DNA of 64,000 nucleotides from JBBCJT01 sp037190665 (GCA_037190665.1 JBBCJT010000015.1:1-64000); one strand, 5' to 3'. Numbered from the stretch's first letter, positions 50,409 to 59,007 are shown. Numbers and translations: made by a program. The notes: a model not told the origin generated them from the sequence alone.

Positions 50409-51383
50409 ATGAAACGCCGTGCCCTGACGGGTGCCGTGCTCGCAGCGCCCATGCTGCTCGCTGCACCGGCTGCGCTGCAGGCGCAGGACTTCAACCGCCC
50501 GCTGCGCCTGATCGTGCCGAACGCGCCGGGTGGAACCTCCGATATTCTCGCGCGGCTACTCGGGCCGGTGATGAGCACGTCGCTCGGCCAGCCCATCGTC
50601 GTCGAGAACCGCGCCGGTGCGGGCGGCAATATCGGCGCGGAAGTGGTCGCCAGAGGCGCGCCCGACGGACACACGATGCTGCTGATGGACGTGTCCTCGC
50701 TGGCCACGAACCCGTCCTTCTTCCCGCGCCTGGCGTTCGACAGCCAGAAGGATCTCGCTCCCGTCTCGATGGTGATCTACGCGCCCTACATCATGGCGGT
50801 GAACAACGCGCTGCCGGTGCAGGACGCAGCCGCCTTCCAGGCTTACGCGAAGCAGAACCCCGGCAAACTGAACGCGGGCAATGCTGGTACCGGAACGCTG
50901 TCGCATCTGACGCTGATCGCGCTCGCCGCCGCCTGGGGCACGGAGATGGTCCATGTGCCCTATCGCGGCGGCGCGCCGAGCCTGACCGCGCTGGTCGCCA
51001 ACGAGATCAACACGACGGTGGCCGGCGCGACGCAGTCGATGCCGTTCGTAGTGGATCGGCAGATGCGCGGCATCGCCGTCACCGGGCCGCGCCGGTTGGA
51101 ACAGCTTCCCGACCTTCCGACCTTCACCGAACTCGGCTGGCCGATGGCGCAGGCGGGCACGTGGCAGGGGCTTCTGGTCCAGGGCAATACGCCGCCCGCC
51201 CTGATCGAGAAGCTGTACGCCGCGCTGCGGCACGCTCTGGCCGATCCGGCGGTAAAGGCGCGCATCGCGCAACTCGGCGCGGAACCGCGTGCGGACGGTG
51301 GCCCCGCGTTCCGGGCCTGGCTTGCACAGGAAACCGAGACGCTGGGCAAGCTGATCCGCGAGAACAGGATCACGGTGGAATAG
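50409..51383 (+). CDS. Bug/TctC-family tripartite tricarboxylate receptor
   Basis: 324-aa periplasmic receptor; leader MKRRALTGAVLAAPMLLAAPAALQAQ. Signature FNRPLRLIVPNAPGGTSDILARLLGPVM, then IVVENRAGAGGNIGAEVVARGAPDGHTML, VHVPYRGGAPSLTALVANEINTTVAGA and LPDLPTFTELGWP. Strong GAAGGGAG ribosome site. It is the second Bug receptor of this operon. The two differ clearly in sequence, so they may bind different acids. No TctAB transporter is encoded nearby. Confidence 0.94.
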   Translation: MKRRALTGAVLAAPMLLAAPAALQAQDFNRPLRLIVPNAPGGTSDILARLLGPVMSTSLGQPIVVENRAGAGGNIGAEVVARGAPDGHTMLLMDVSSLATNPSFFPRLAFDSQKDLAPVSMVIYAPYIMAVNNALPVQDAAAFQAYAKQNPGKLNAGNAGTGTLSHLTLIALAAAWGTEMVHVPYRGGAPSLTALVANEINTTVAGATQSMPFVVDRQMRGIAVTGPRRLEQLPDLPTFTELGWPMAQAGTWQGLLVQGNTPPALIEKLYAALRHALADPAVKARIAQLGAEPRADGGPAFRAWLAQETETLGKLIRENRITVE

Positions 51384-51423
51384 TCGAACGATTCCGAAGC
51401 AGGGCGCTGCGCTGCGCATTCAT

Positions 51424-52380
51424 GTGCACGTCAACCCCGCCTCCATGCTCGCCGGCGAGATCACGCAGGAGCGTGTTCTCGCCCGGATCGGCGACGATGA
51501 CGGGGTCGCGCTGAGCTTCGGCACGACGCTCGATGAGCTGGGCGCCGCATTGCCGGAGACGGAGGTGCTGCTGCTGACCGGGCAGGCGCCGTTGCAGGAT
51601 CTGCGGCAACGCGCGCCCAGGCTGCGGTGGATCAGCTACACCAGCGCCGGCGTGGACTGGCTCATCAAGGCCGGCCTGCCCGACGGTGTCGTGCTGACCA
51701 ATGCAAGCGGCACGCATATCCCGAAAGCAGCGGAGTTCGCGCTCGCCGCCGTGCTGATGCTGAACCTGCGCGTTCCGACATTCGCGACCGCCATGCGCGC
51801 GCATCGGTGGGAACAGATCTCGGGCGGGACGGTGGCTGGCAAGACCGCGCTGATCCTCGGCATGGGTGCTCTTGGTGGCGCGGCGGCGGATGCGCTGAAG
51901 GCGCAGGCCATGCGCATCGTCGGCAACAGCCGATCCGGCGCCGCGCATCCGTCCGTGGACGTGATGACCCGGGGCAGTGACTTCCGTGCCCATCTGCCGG
52001 AAGCGGATTTTCTTCTGATCACCCTGCCGCTGACCGCGGAGACGCGCGGGCTGGTCGGTGCGGCGGAACTCGATCTGCTGCCGCAGGCTGCCGGTGTGGT
52101 CAACATCGGTCGTGGCGAAATCTTGGACAACGCGGCTCTGGCTCAGCGGTTGATGGATGGCCGCTTGTCAGGTGCGGTGCTGGATGCGCTGCCCCAGGAA
52201 CCGCTGCGGCCTGACTCGCCGCTATGGGATACGCCGAACCTGATCATCACCCCGCATTGCGGCCTGTACGATCCGACCGGTTACGGCCCGCGCTGCCTCG
52301 ATCTGTTCGCGGCCAACGTCCGCCGCTACCGGAATGGCGAAACCCTGCGCCAGATTGTGGAACCAGTCCGCGGCTATTGA
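51424..52380 (+). CDS. D-isomer-specific 2-hydroxyacid dehydrogenase
   Basis: 318 aa from GTG 51424. NAD-binding loop LGMGALGG (145-152) and catalytic Arg230 (VNIGRGEILDN), Glu259 (LPQEPL) and His278 (TPHCGLYD) are all present. It interconverts a D-2-hydroxy acid and its keto acid. The frame is open upstream as LRIHVHVNP, which reads like the normal first beta strand, so translation may start at CTG 51412 or nearby; no ATG is available. Last gene of the Bug/enolase/Ldh2 operon; a small hairpin follows the stop. Confidence 0.9.
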   Translation: MHVNPASMLAGEITQERVLARIGDDDGVALSFGTTLDELGAALPETEVLLLTGQAPLQDLRQRAPRLRWISYTSAGVDWLIKAGLPDGVVLTNASGTHIPKAAEFALAAVLMLNLRVPTFATAMRAHRWEQISGGTVAGKTALILGMGALGGAAADALKAQAMRIVGNSRSGAAHPSVDVMTRGSDFRAHLPEADFLLITLPLTAETRGLVGAAELDLLPQAAGVVNIGRGEILDNAALAQRLMDGRLSGAVLDALPQEPLRPDSPLWDTPNLIITPHCGLYDPTGYGPRCLDLFAANVRRYRNGETLRQIVEPVRGY

Positions 52381-52384
52381 GTCC

Positions 52385-52401
52385 GAACTCGCAGTGAGTT
52401 C
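52385..52401. terminator. Small hairpin after D-2-hydroxyacid dehydrogenase gene
   Basis: GAACTC-GCAGT-GAGTTC: 6-bp stem and 5-base loop, 4 bases after the stop of the last gene in the operon. No T-run. Position favours a transcript-end structure, but the stem is short. Confidence 0.35.
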
Positions 52402-52503
52402 TGCGCGCTGACCAAGGCAACCTGCCGGCCCACCAGTTGAGGCGGCAGTCCCGTCAGCGTTCCGCACCGCCTTCAACAAAGCGAAGGGTGTAATTCTATC
52501 CAT

Positions 52504-53475
52504 CTATGCCCGGAACACCCGGAGGGTTGCGCGCAGATGCCTCAGCAGGCTGCCCGCCGCCGCCGGCAGTCGCCGCCCGCGCCGTGTGATCAAATGCGCC
52601 TCGGCGCTCTCGACCAGCGGATTCTCCAGTTGCAGCGCGACCAGCCTTCCCGTCTGCAATTCCTGCGCGACGGAGAAGGCGGGCGCGAGCACGACGCCGT
52701 TCCACTCCTCCGCGAAGCGCAGCAGCACGCGCGAGGAGTTCGCCATGAATCGCGGCCTGAGCCTGACCCGCCGGTCCTGCTCTGCAGACAGCAACACCTG
52801 CCGCACGCCGTAGGCGACCGGCAGCAACGCGAGGTCGTGACCTTCCAGATCCTCGATGCGGAGGCTGCGATCCAGCGAGGCCAGCGGGTGGCGCGGATGG
52901 GCGATCACGCACAGCGGATGCCGCCGCATCGCATGCGACTGGATGCGCGGTTCGCGCGGCGGATTGAACAGCAGCCCGATATGCGACACATCCTCCAGCA
53001 CGCGGCCCACCAGCTCGTCGGTGCTGCCGAGATGGAAGTCGATCTGCACCTGCGGATGCGCCTCGACGAAGCCGCGCAGCGGGTGGCCCATCAGGTCGCT
53101 GAGGAACCCTTCGCCCACGGCAAGCGAGACGAGCCCCCGCCGTAGCTGCTGCATGTCGTGGATCTCGGCCACCGCGTCGCGCAACGCCGCCTGCTGGGCG
53201 GCGAAGTAGGTGACGAGCACGGCGCCGGCTTCCGTCGGTCGCACGCCGCGACCGTGCCGTTCCAGCAGCGAGGTCTGCAACTCCGCTTCGATGCGCATGA
53301 TCTGCCGGCTGAGCGCCGAGGGGCTGGTCGCCAGCCGCTCCGCCGCCGCGCGGATCGACCCGCTCGCGCACGCCTCGTGCAGGTAGAGCAGCCGCCGGTG
53401 GTCCAGCGCGACGATGCGCGCGGTCAGCGCCCGCCGCTGCTTCTCCGATCTCAGTTCGCGCCCGGCTTCGTCCAT
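52504..53475 (-). CDS. LysR-family transcriptional regulator
   Basis: 323-aa LysR-type regulator. After a polar N-terminal stretch (MDEAGRELRSEKQRRALTARIV) the HTH spans about residues 25-80 (LDHRRLLYLHEACASGSIRAAAERLATSPSALSRQIMRIEAELQ). The effector domain includes VQIDFHLGSTDELVGRVLEDVSHIGLLF and AEEWNGVVLAPAFSVAQEL. Start at ATG 53475; an upstream ATG at 53634 would run through the palindromes and the divergent gene. It is divergent from the carboxymuconolactone-decarboxylase-like operon and is its probable regulator. Confidence 0.9.
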   Translation of the reverse strand: MDEAGRELRSEKQRRALTARIVALDHRRLLYLHEACASGSIRAAAERLATSPSALSRQIMRIEAELQTSLLERHGRGVRPTEAGAVLVTYFAAQQAALRDAVAEIHDMQQLRRGLVSLAVGEGFLSDLMGHPLRGFVEAHPQVQIDFHLGSTDELVGRVLEDVSHIGLLFNPPREPRIQSHAMRRHPLCVIAHPRHPLASLDRSLRIEDLEGHDLALLPVAYGVRQVLLSAEQDRRVRLRPRFMANSSRVLLRFAEEWNGVVLAPAFSVAQELQTGRLVALQLENPLVESAEAHLITRRGRRLPAAAGSLLRHLRATLRVFRA

Positions 53476-53507
53476 GGCGACCGCGGCTGCTCCCCGTTCC
53501 AGGCTCC

Positions 53508-53524
53508 GTTGCCGCCGCGGCAAC
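53508..53524. promoter_or_regulatory. 17-bp palindrome with T-N11-A core (LysR box 1)
   Basis: GTTGCCG-CCG-CGGCAAC: perfect 7-bp arms, with T53510 and A53522 giving an exact T-N11-A LysR-type site. It lies about 33 bases before the LysR start, where an autoregulatory site is expected. Confidence 0.5.
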
Positions 53525-53564
53525 AGTCGCGTCCATCTCCGCGCGCCTGCCGCCGCGACGGCGG

Positions 53565-53577
53565 TGTCAGCATGACA
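53565..53577. promoter_or_regulatory. 13-bp palindrome TGTCA-GCA-TGACA (LysR box 2)
   Basis: Perfect 5-bp arms with T53565 and A53577, another T-N11-A site, about 22 bases before the start of the decarboxylase-like gene. Its centre is 55 bp from box 1. Two such boxes in one short divergent region support LysR control of both genes. Confidence 0.5.
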
Positions 53578-53599
53578 TCGTTCTGAAACGCGGGGGAAG

Positions 53600-53998
53600 A
53601 TGAGCGACAGCCTGCTCGAGACCGGCCGAACCATCCGGGGCGAGGTGATCGGCAGGGACCGGTCGGAGACCGCCCTGCAAAAGGCCGGCGACTTCGACCG
53701 CCCGTTCCAGGAACTCGCGCTGCGCTACTGCTGGGGCGAGATCTGGGGGCGGCCGGAGCTGGATCGGCGCACCCGCAGCATCGTCAATCTCGCCATGCTG
53801 GGCGCGATGGGCCGCGCCACCGAACTCGGCGCGCATGTCCGCGGCGCGCTCGCCAATGGCGTCAGCGAAGCTGAGATCCGGGAGATCTTCCTCCAGCTCT
53901 GCATCTACGCGGGCGTCCCCGCGGCCGGTGAGGCGTTCCGCGTCGCGCGCGAGGTGCTGGAGGAACGATCCGCCGCCAACGAAGGAAAAGCGCCATGA
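53600..53998 (+). CDS. Carboxymuconolactone decarboxylase-family protein
   Basis: 132-aa all-helical protein of the PcaC-like branch: LRYCWGEIWGRPELDRRTRSIVNLAMLGAMGRATELGAHVRGALANGVSEAEIREIFLQLCIYAGVPAAGEAF matches the family core. The AhpD-type CxxC pair is absent, so a peroxidase role is unlikely. The protocatechuate branch enzymes are not nearby, so 4-carboxymuconolactone may not be the substrate. Overlaps the next gene by ATGA. Confidence 0.85.
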   Translation: MSDSLLETGRTIRGEVIGRDRSETALQKAGDFDRPFQELALRYCWGEIWGRPELDRRTRSIVNLAMLGAMGRATELGAHVRGALANGVSEAEIREIFLQLCIYAGVPAAGEAFRVAREVLEERSAANEGKAP

Positions 53999-54918
53999 AG
54001 GTCGGTGTGGTGGGGCTGGGCCTGATGGGCCTGTCGATCGCGAAGAACGTCACGAAGGGCGGGTTCGAGACCGTGGCCTTCGATGTGCGTCCCGACGCGG
54101 CGTCCGGCGTGCCGGGCCTGACCGTGGCCGGATCGGTCGCGGAACTCGGCGCCGCCTGCGATGTGGTGCTGCTGTCCCTGCCCGGCCCGCCCGAGGTGGA
54201 AGCGGTATGCCTCGGTGAGGGCGGGCTGATCGGCAATATGCGGCCCGGCAGCATCGTCTTCGACCTGTCGACGAATTCGCTGAAGACCGTGACCGCGATC
54301 GCCGCCGCGATGGCCGGCAAGGGCATCGCCTTCCTCGACGCGCCGGTGAGCGGTGGGCCGTGGGGCGCGGCGGATGGGACACTCGCGATCTGGGTCGGTG
54401 GCGACCGCACGGCCTTCGAGAGAGGCAAGCCGGTGCTCGACGCGGTGGGCAAGCGCATCAGTCATATGGGCGGGATCGGCACCGGCACGATCACCAAGCT
54501 GGTCCACAACACCGCCGCCAATATCCGCACCGCGATGCTGGGCGAGGTGCTCAATCTCGGCGTAAAGGGCGGCATCGAGCCGGTGGCGCTGTTCGCCGCC
54601 ATCCGCGACGGCTCCCACGGCCGTCAGCGCACCTTCGACGCGCTCGGGATGAAGATCCTCGACGGCACGTTCGACAGCCCGGCCTTCAAGCTGCGCCATG
54701 CGCGCAAGGACCTCGCGGTTGCGCTGGAACTGGGCGAGCAGCTTGGCGTGCCGATGACGTTGGCGCGCACGGTGATGGTCGACCTTGAGGAAGCGATGGC
54801 GCTCGGCTGGGGTGACCGGGATTCGAACACGCAGGTTCTGGTCGGCCGGTCCCGGGCCGGAGTGGAGATCGCGCCGGTGGAGAAAGCGACGCTCGCGGCC
54901 ATCGTCGCGCGCGACTAG
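53995..54918 (+). CDS. NAD(P)-dependent beta-hydroxyacid dehydrogenase (3-hydroxyisobutyrate dehydrogenase family)
   Basis: 307-aa enzyme. N-terminal Rossmann motif GLGLMG (7-12), the substrate loop FLDAPVSGGPWGA (Ser119, Gly120, Gly121) and catalytic Lys168 (GTGTITKLVHN) are intact. The C-terminal helical domain carries FKLRHARKDLAVALELGEQLGVPM. Family members oxidise 3-hydroxyisobutyrate, tartronate semialdehyde or related acids. The gene is coupled to the decarboxylase-like gene and followed 27 bp later by a receptor, suggesting catabolism of an imported hydroxy acid. Confidence 0.92.
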   Translation: MKVGVVGLGLMGLSIAKNVTKGGFETVAFDVRPDAASGVPGLTVAGSVAELGAACDVVLLSLPGPPEVEAVCLGEGGLIGNMRPGSIVFDLSTNSLKTVTAIAAAMAGKGIAFLDAPVSGGPWGAADGTLAIWVGGDRTAFERGKPVLDAVGKRISHMGGIGTGTITKLVHNTAANIRTAMLGEVLNLGVKGGIEPVALFAAIRDGSHGRQRTFDALGMKILDGTFDSPAFKLRHARKDLAVALELGEQLGVPMTLARTVMVDLEEAMALGWGDRDSNTQVLVGRSRAGVEIAPVEKATLAAIVARD

Positions 54919-54945
54919 GGCCGGACACAGATCAGGGGGATGGAC

Positions 54946-56532
54946 ATGGATCGTCGCAGGTTTCTCGCCGCCACGACCGCCATGGGGGCGGCGGCGCTGG
55001 CCCGGCCGGCGCTGGCGCAGAGCGCACGCCGCCGGACGCTGAACTTCGTGCCCGCCGCAGCGCTGACCGCGCTCGATCCGATCTGGACGACGGCGGCGGT
55101 GACCCGCGTCCACGGCTACATGGTGTTCGACTCGCTGTACGGGATGGACGCGACCCTGCAGCCGAGCCCGCAGATGGCCGAAGGCGCGCGGTTCGACGAC
55201 GATGGGCGCACCTGCACCATCACGCTACGCGCGGGCCTGACCTTCCATGACGGACAGAAGGTGCGCGCCGCCGACTGCGTCGCCAGCCTGAAGCGCTGGA
55301 TGAAGCGCCATCCGCTGGGTCAGAAGCTGGAGCTGGCGACCGATGAGCTCGCGGCGGTGGACGATCTGCGCCTGCGCTTCCGGCTGAAGCAGCGCTTTCC
55401 GCTGCTGCTGCACGCGCTGGCGGCGGTGGGCCCGCAGGCGCTGATCATGCCGGAGCGCCTCGCGCAGACCGATGCGTTCCAGCAGGTGCGGGAGGTCGTC
55501 GGCAGCGGCCCCTATCGCTTCAAGGCAGACGAGTACGTCTCCGGCAGCCGCGCGGTCTACGAGCGCAACGCGGATTACGTGCCGACGCCGGCGGTGGGCA
55601 ACGGACTGACCTCCGGCCCGAAGCTGGTGCACATGGACCGGGTCGTGTGGAACATGATCCCCGACCTCGCGACCTCCGCCGCCGCGCTGCAATCGGGCGA
55701 GGTGGACTGGGTGGAGCAACCGACGCCCGAGATCGCCGCGCTGCTGCGCCGCGACCGCAACCTGAAGGTGGAACCGATCGACCTGTTCCCGCAGGTCGGC
55801 GTCCTGCGCTTCAACCACCTGAACCCGCCCTTCAACGATCCGGCGATCCGGCGCGCGCTGCTGCCGGCGATCAACCAGGCCGATTTCGCGATCGCGGTGG
55901 TGGGCGACGAGAAGGGGATGTGGCTCGACAATGTCGGCGTGTTCACGCCGGGGACGGCATCGGCGAGCGCCGTGGGACTCGAGCCCTTGCAGGGTCCGCG
56001 CAGCTTCGATCAGGCGAAGAGCATGCTGCGCGAGGCCGGGTACACGAACCAGCAGGCGCGACTTCTGGTGGGCACCGATCTCGCATCGGTCCGCGCGATC
56101 GGCGAGGTGGCGGCGGACACGTTGCAGCGTTGCGGCCTCAACCTCGACCTCGTGATGGCGGACTGGGGCACGGTGGTGCAGCGGCGCGCGAGCCAGGAGC
56201 CGCTGGACAAGGGTGGTTGGTCGATATTCTGCACCCATGCCTCGTGGTTCGAGTTCTCGGATCCGGCGGTCAGCGGCCAGCTTCGCGGCAACGGTCGCGG
56301 CGCGACGGTCGGCTGGCCGACCATTCCGCGGCTGGAGGAGCTGCGGGATAGCTGGTTCGACGCACCGGACGACGCGGCGCGCCGGCGTATCACGGAGGAC
56401 ATCCAGCGGACGGCGATGCACGAGCTGCCGTTCATCCCGCTGGGCGCGTTCCACTTCGTCACCGCGCATCGAGCGAACCTGGTGGACCGCATCACGGCGC
56501 TGCCGCTGTTCTGGAACCTGCGCTGGGGTTAG
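54946..56532 (+). CDS. Extracellular solute-binding protein, family 5 (orphan)
   Basis: About 528-aa periplasmic receptor; Tat-like leader MDRRRFLAATTAMGAAALARPALAQ. I take ATG 54946, which has AGGGGGA just upstream, over ATG 54940. Family landmarks are CTITLRAGLTFHDGQKVRAADCVASLKRW and VGSGPYRFKADEYVSGSRAVYERNADY. It is related to the receptor at 18200-19771: shared SGPKLVHMDRV, GEVDWVEQPTPE and NHLNPPFNDPAIRRA patterns. No permease or ATPase gene is adjacent. Confidence 0.91.
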   Translation: MDRRRFLAATTAMGAAALARPALAQSARRRTLNFVPAAALTALDPIWTTAAVTRVHGYMVFDSLYGMDATLQPSPQMAEGARFDDDGRTCTITLRAGLTFHDGQKVRAADCVASLKRWMKRHPLGQKLELATDELAAVDDLRLRFRLKQRFPLLLHALAAVGPQALIMPERLAQTDAFQQVREVVGSGPYRFKADEYVSGSRAVYERNADYVPTPAVGNGLTSGPKLVHMDRVVWNMIPDLATSAAALQSGEVDWVEQPTPEIAALLRRDRNLKVEPIDLFPQVGVLRFNHLNPPFNDPAIRRALLPAINQADFAIAVVGDEKGMWLDNVGVFTPGTASASAVGLEPLQGPRSFDQAKSMLREAGYTNQQARLLVGTDLASVRAIGEVAADTLQRCGLNLDLVMADWGTVVQRRASQEPLDKGGWSIFCTHASWFEFSDPAVSGQLRGNGRGATVGWPTIPRLEELRDSWFDAPDDAARRRITEDIQRTAMHELPFIPLGAFHFVTAHRANLVDRITALPLFWNLRWG

Positions 56533-56972
56533 CCGGGCTGACGGTCGCCAACTTGCCCTTCGGCGTCGCGCCTGCCCACCGCGACGCCAGCACGCCACTT
56601 CGAGCAACTCCTGCATGCGCCGAGCCTCAGCGAGCACGTCGCAAACCTGCTGGTGCGGCAGGCATGAGGGATCGGGTGGGGCGCGCGATCCGGTATTCTT
56701 CGACAATTACCCGGAGATCAAGACGGTCGTACTGACCACAATCCAGGCGAAATTCCACGGCCTGCTCTCCGCTTCCTGTCCTCTGGACCATTCAGAGGGT
56801 TCAGTCGGTGGAGAACGGCGAAGCCGCGATGCGGGTATCAACCCCAGTCGCACTCGCAACCTTGGCGTCGGTGGCGCGTATCTGCAACGGGCCAGTAAGA
56901 ATAGCGACCCCATTGATCCCGCCGAATGCACGGCGCAACGTTCCGCCCTGGACAAGCAGGAAGTTCGCAACG
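56533..56972. other. Scarred intergenic region with a startless open frame
   Basis: About 440 bases between the receptor stop and the unknown gene at 56973. The frame ending in TGA at 56665-56667 encodes a protein-like tail (HFEQLLHAPSLSEHVANLL then VRQA) but has no start, so it may be the end of a decayed gene I cannot name. The minus-strand frame across 56800-56960 also looks protein-like, without a recognisable family. No promoter was identified. Confidence 0.4.
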
Positions 56973-57584
56973 ATGGCCGAAACGCTGGTCTTTCCGGGCA
57001 ACGTCGAATGGACAGGCGAGAATCCCGGGATCTCGCTCAAGGAAGATCCGGCCGGCCCCTTCACCACACTTGCCTCGTTCTTCCGGGTAATGCTCTCACC
57101 ACACGGGCGCGGCCACGCGCTGGTGCTGATGCAGTCACCACAGGAGGAGGCGCAGCCGGTGGGGGCCCCGAACCTCTGCCTGACGGACAATGAACCGCTC
57201 GCACGCTGGCTGGTATCTGAGTACGTCTCCCACTTCGGCGCCTGGCGCGGGTTGCCAGGACTTAAGGGGCTGCAGTTTCGAAAGCTCGACAGCGTCACCG
57301 CCAGCGGAGACGCCATCACCGACTACACCGAGACGGTGCGGGCCGGCGACATGACGGTGGCATTGAACTGGTCCGTCCTCGGAAAGCCTTTCTGCTTCGC
57401 ACTGGCGCCAGCGCAATCCGCGACTGGCAAGCATCACATGCCGAGCCTGTTCGTGGGCTGCGACACCGCAACCGTCACGGTGAACGGCAGGTCGCTGCCA
57501 GGTGCCCCGGTGCCCCGCGAGATCGCCGGGCATCACATCTCGACGGCGATGCTTGCTTTCTCGGAGACCTGGATCCGTGCCTGA
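56973..57584 (+). CDS. Hypothetical protein, no family recognised
   Basis: 203 aa from ATG 56973 (MAETLVFPGNVEWTGENPG), with AGGAAG about 8 bases upstream. There is no leader and no membrane segment; the predicted character is a soluble beta-rich protein (GDMTVALNWSVLGKPFCFALAPAQ, TATVTVNGRSLPG). Codon use is like its neighbours and the frame is uninterrupted, so it is probably a real gene. The frame is open further upstream to 56808, but without a better start. I do not recognise the family and assign no function. Confidence 0.65.
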   Translation: MAETLVFPGNVEWTGENPGISLKEDPAGPFTTLASFFRVMLSPHGRGHALVLMQSPQEEAQPVGAPNLCLTDNEPLARWLVSEYVSHFGAWRGLPGLKGLQFRKLDSVTASGDAITDYTETVRAGDMTVALNWSVLGKPFCFALAPAQSATGKHHMPSLFVGCDTATVTVNGRSLPGAPVPREIAGHHISTAMLAFSETWIRA

Positions 57585-57647
57585 TGTCGCGCGGAGGCGG
57601 TAGCCGTCGCGCAACAGTAGCTTAGCCCCCCTTCATGCGGATATCTC

Positions 57648-57764
57648 GGTCCGCTGTTGCGGCTGACGCTGCTGGTGCCGGATGTCGTCGAGGCGGTCCC
57701 GGACGGGCGAGCGCCGGACCGTTTCGGCTTGCCGATGTTGCTCAGGTCCCTTCCTGCCGCGTAG
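57648..57764 (+). pseudogene. C-terminal remnant of a serine-recombinase-like gene
   Basis: A 38-codon frame ending in TAG reads GPLLRLTLLVPDVVEAV, then PDGRAPDRFGLPMLLRSLPAA. This strongly resembles the conserved tail of recombinase-family proteins in alphaproteobacteria, where an LxRLxxLAPDIVEAIxxGRQP pattern precedes the end. There is no start, catalytic domain or ribosome site. I read it as the leftover of a mobile element, inferred from pattern memory rather than a search. Confidence 0.5.
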
Positions 57765-57837
57765 CAACATCAGCGCTGGGTTGGCCTTTCTCCGGGGCAG
57801 CGCGCATTCTTGCAAGGATGCTGAGTGGGACGGCGTG

Positions 57838-59007
57838 ATGACAGGAGACGAGGCATTCTGGGCCGAGCTACGCGACTGGCGGCGCGACTTCCACGCCCAT
57901 CCGGAATTCGGGTTCGAGGAGCGCCGCACCAGCCGGCTGGTCGCCGAACGCCTGCGCGCCTTCGGCCTGACCGAGGTGGTCGAGGGCGTCGGCGGCACCG
58001 GCGTGGTGGCGACGCTGACGCGGGGCAACGGCAACCGCGCCATCGCGCTCAGGGCCGACATGGACGCGTTGCGGATCGCGGAACGGACGGAGCTGCCATA
58101 CCGCTCGCAGACACCTGGTGTGATGCACGCCTGCGGCCATGACGGGCACACCACGATGCTGCTCGGGGCGGCAAGGATCCTCGCCGCCGAGAGTGGCTTC
58201 GACGGCACCGTGCGCTTCGTGTTCCAGCCGGCCGAGGAATGGGGCAGGGGGGCGCTCGCCATGCTGGAGGATGGGCTGGCGGCGCGGTTCCCCTTCGACG
58301 AGATCTACGGCCTGCACAACCATCCGGGCCTGCCGGTCGGCGCCTTCCGTACGCGGGCTGGTGCGGTGATGTCCGCCGAGGACAATTTCGAGATCGTCCT
58401 GCGCGGCCTCGGCGGTCATGCCTCGCGTCCGCAGGGCGGGCGGGAGGTGCTGGTCGCCGCCTGCGCGCTGGTGATGAACCTGCAGACGATCGTCTCCCGC
58501 CGTATCGCGCCCACCGACACGGCGGTGGTCTCCGTGACCGAGCTGCTGACCGACGGCACCCGCAACGCGCTGCCCGGGACCGCGCGAATCCTGGGCGATG
58601 CGCGGAGTTTCCGCCCGGAGGTGAGTGCCGCGATCGAGGCGGAGATGCGCCGTATCGCCGCCGGTACCGCCGCCGGCTACGACGTCGCCTTTGACCTGAT
58701 CTACACGCGCGAGTTCGTGCCCACGATCAACGACCCACAGGCCACCGCGGCGGCGCTGGCCGCGGCGCGGACGGTGCTGGGCGCCGGCAACGTCGCGGAG
58801 GCGGGGGAGCCCAACACGGGCTCGGAAGACTTCGCACGCTTTCTGCAGCAGGCGCCGGGATGCTTCGCGTTCATCGGCAATGGAAAGGATTCGAAGCCGC
58901 TGCACAATCCCGAATACGACTTCAATGACGATGCGCTGCCCCACGGCACCGGGTTCTTCGTGCAGATCGTGCGGGACCGTTTGCCGCCACGCGAGCCCGC
59001 GTCCTGA
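57838..59007 (+). CDS. M20-family amidohydrolase (IAA-amino acid/hippurate hydrolase type)
   Basis: 389-aa metal-dependent amidohydrolase that releases an amino acid or amine from an N-acyl conjugate. Metal-site residues: Cys99 and His101 (MHACGHDGHTTMLLG), Glu133/134 (FQPAEEWGRGA), His160/162 (GLHNHPGLP) and a C-terminal His in LHNPEYDFNDD. The lid domain begins at DNFEIVLRGLGGHASRPQGG. There is no leader, so it is cytoplasmic. ATG 57838 chosen (a GTG lies 3 bases earlier). Convergent with another M20 enzyme of a different subfamily. Confidence 0.91.
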   Translation: MTGDEAFWAELRDWRRDFHAHPEFGFEERRTSRLVAERLRAFGLTEVVEGVGGTGVVATLTRGNGNRAIALRADMDALRIAERTELPYRSQTPGVMHACGHDGHTTMLLGAARILAAESGFDGTVRFVFQPAEEWGRGALAMLEDGLAARFPFDEIYGLHNHPGLPVGAFRTRAGAVMSAEDNFEIVLRGLGGHASRPQGGREVLVAACALVMNLQTIVSRRIAPTDTAVVSVTELLTDGTRNALPGTARILGDARSFRPEVSAAIEAEMRRIAAGTAAGYDVAFDLIYTREFVPTINDPQATAAALAAARTVLGAGNVAEAGEPNTGSEDFARFLQQAPGCFAFIGNGKDSKPLHNPEYDFNDDALPHGTGFFVQIVRDRLPPREPAS

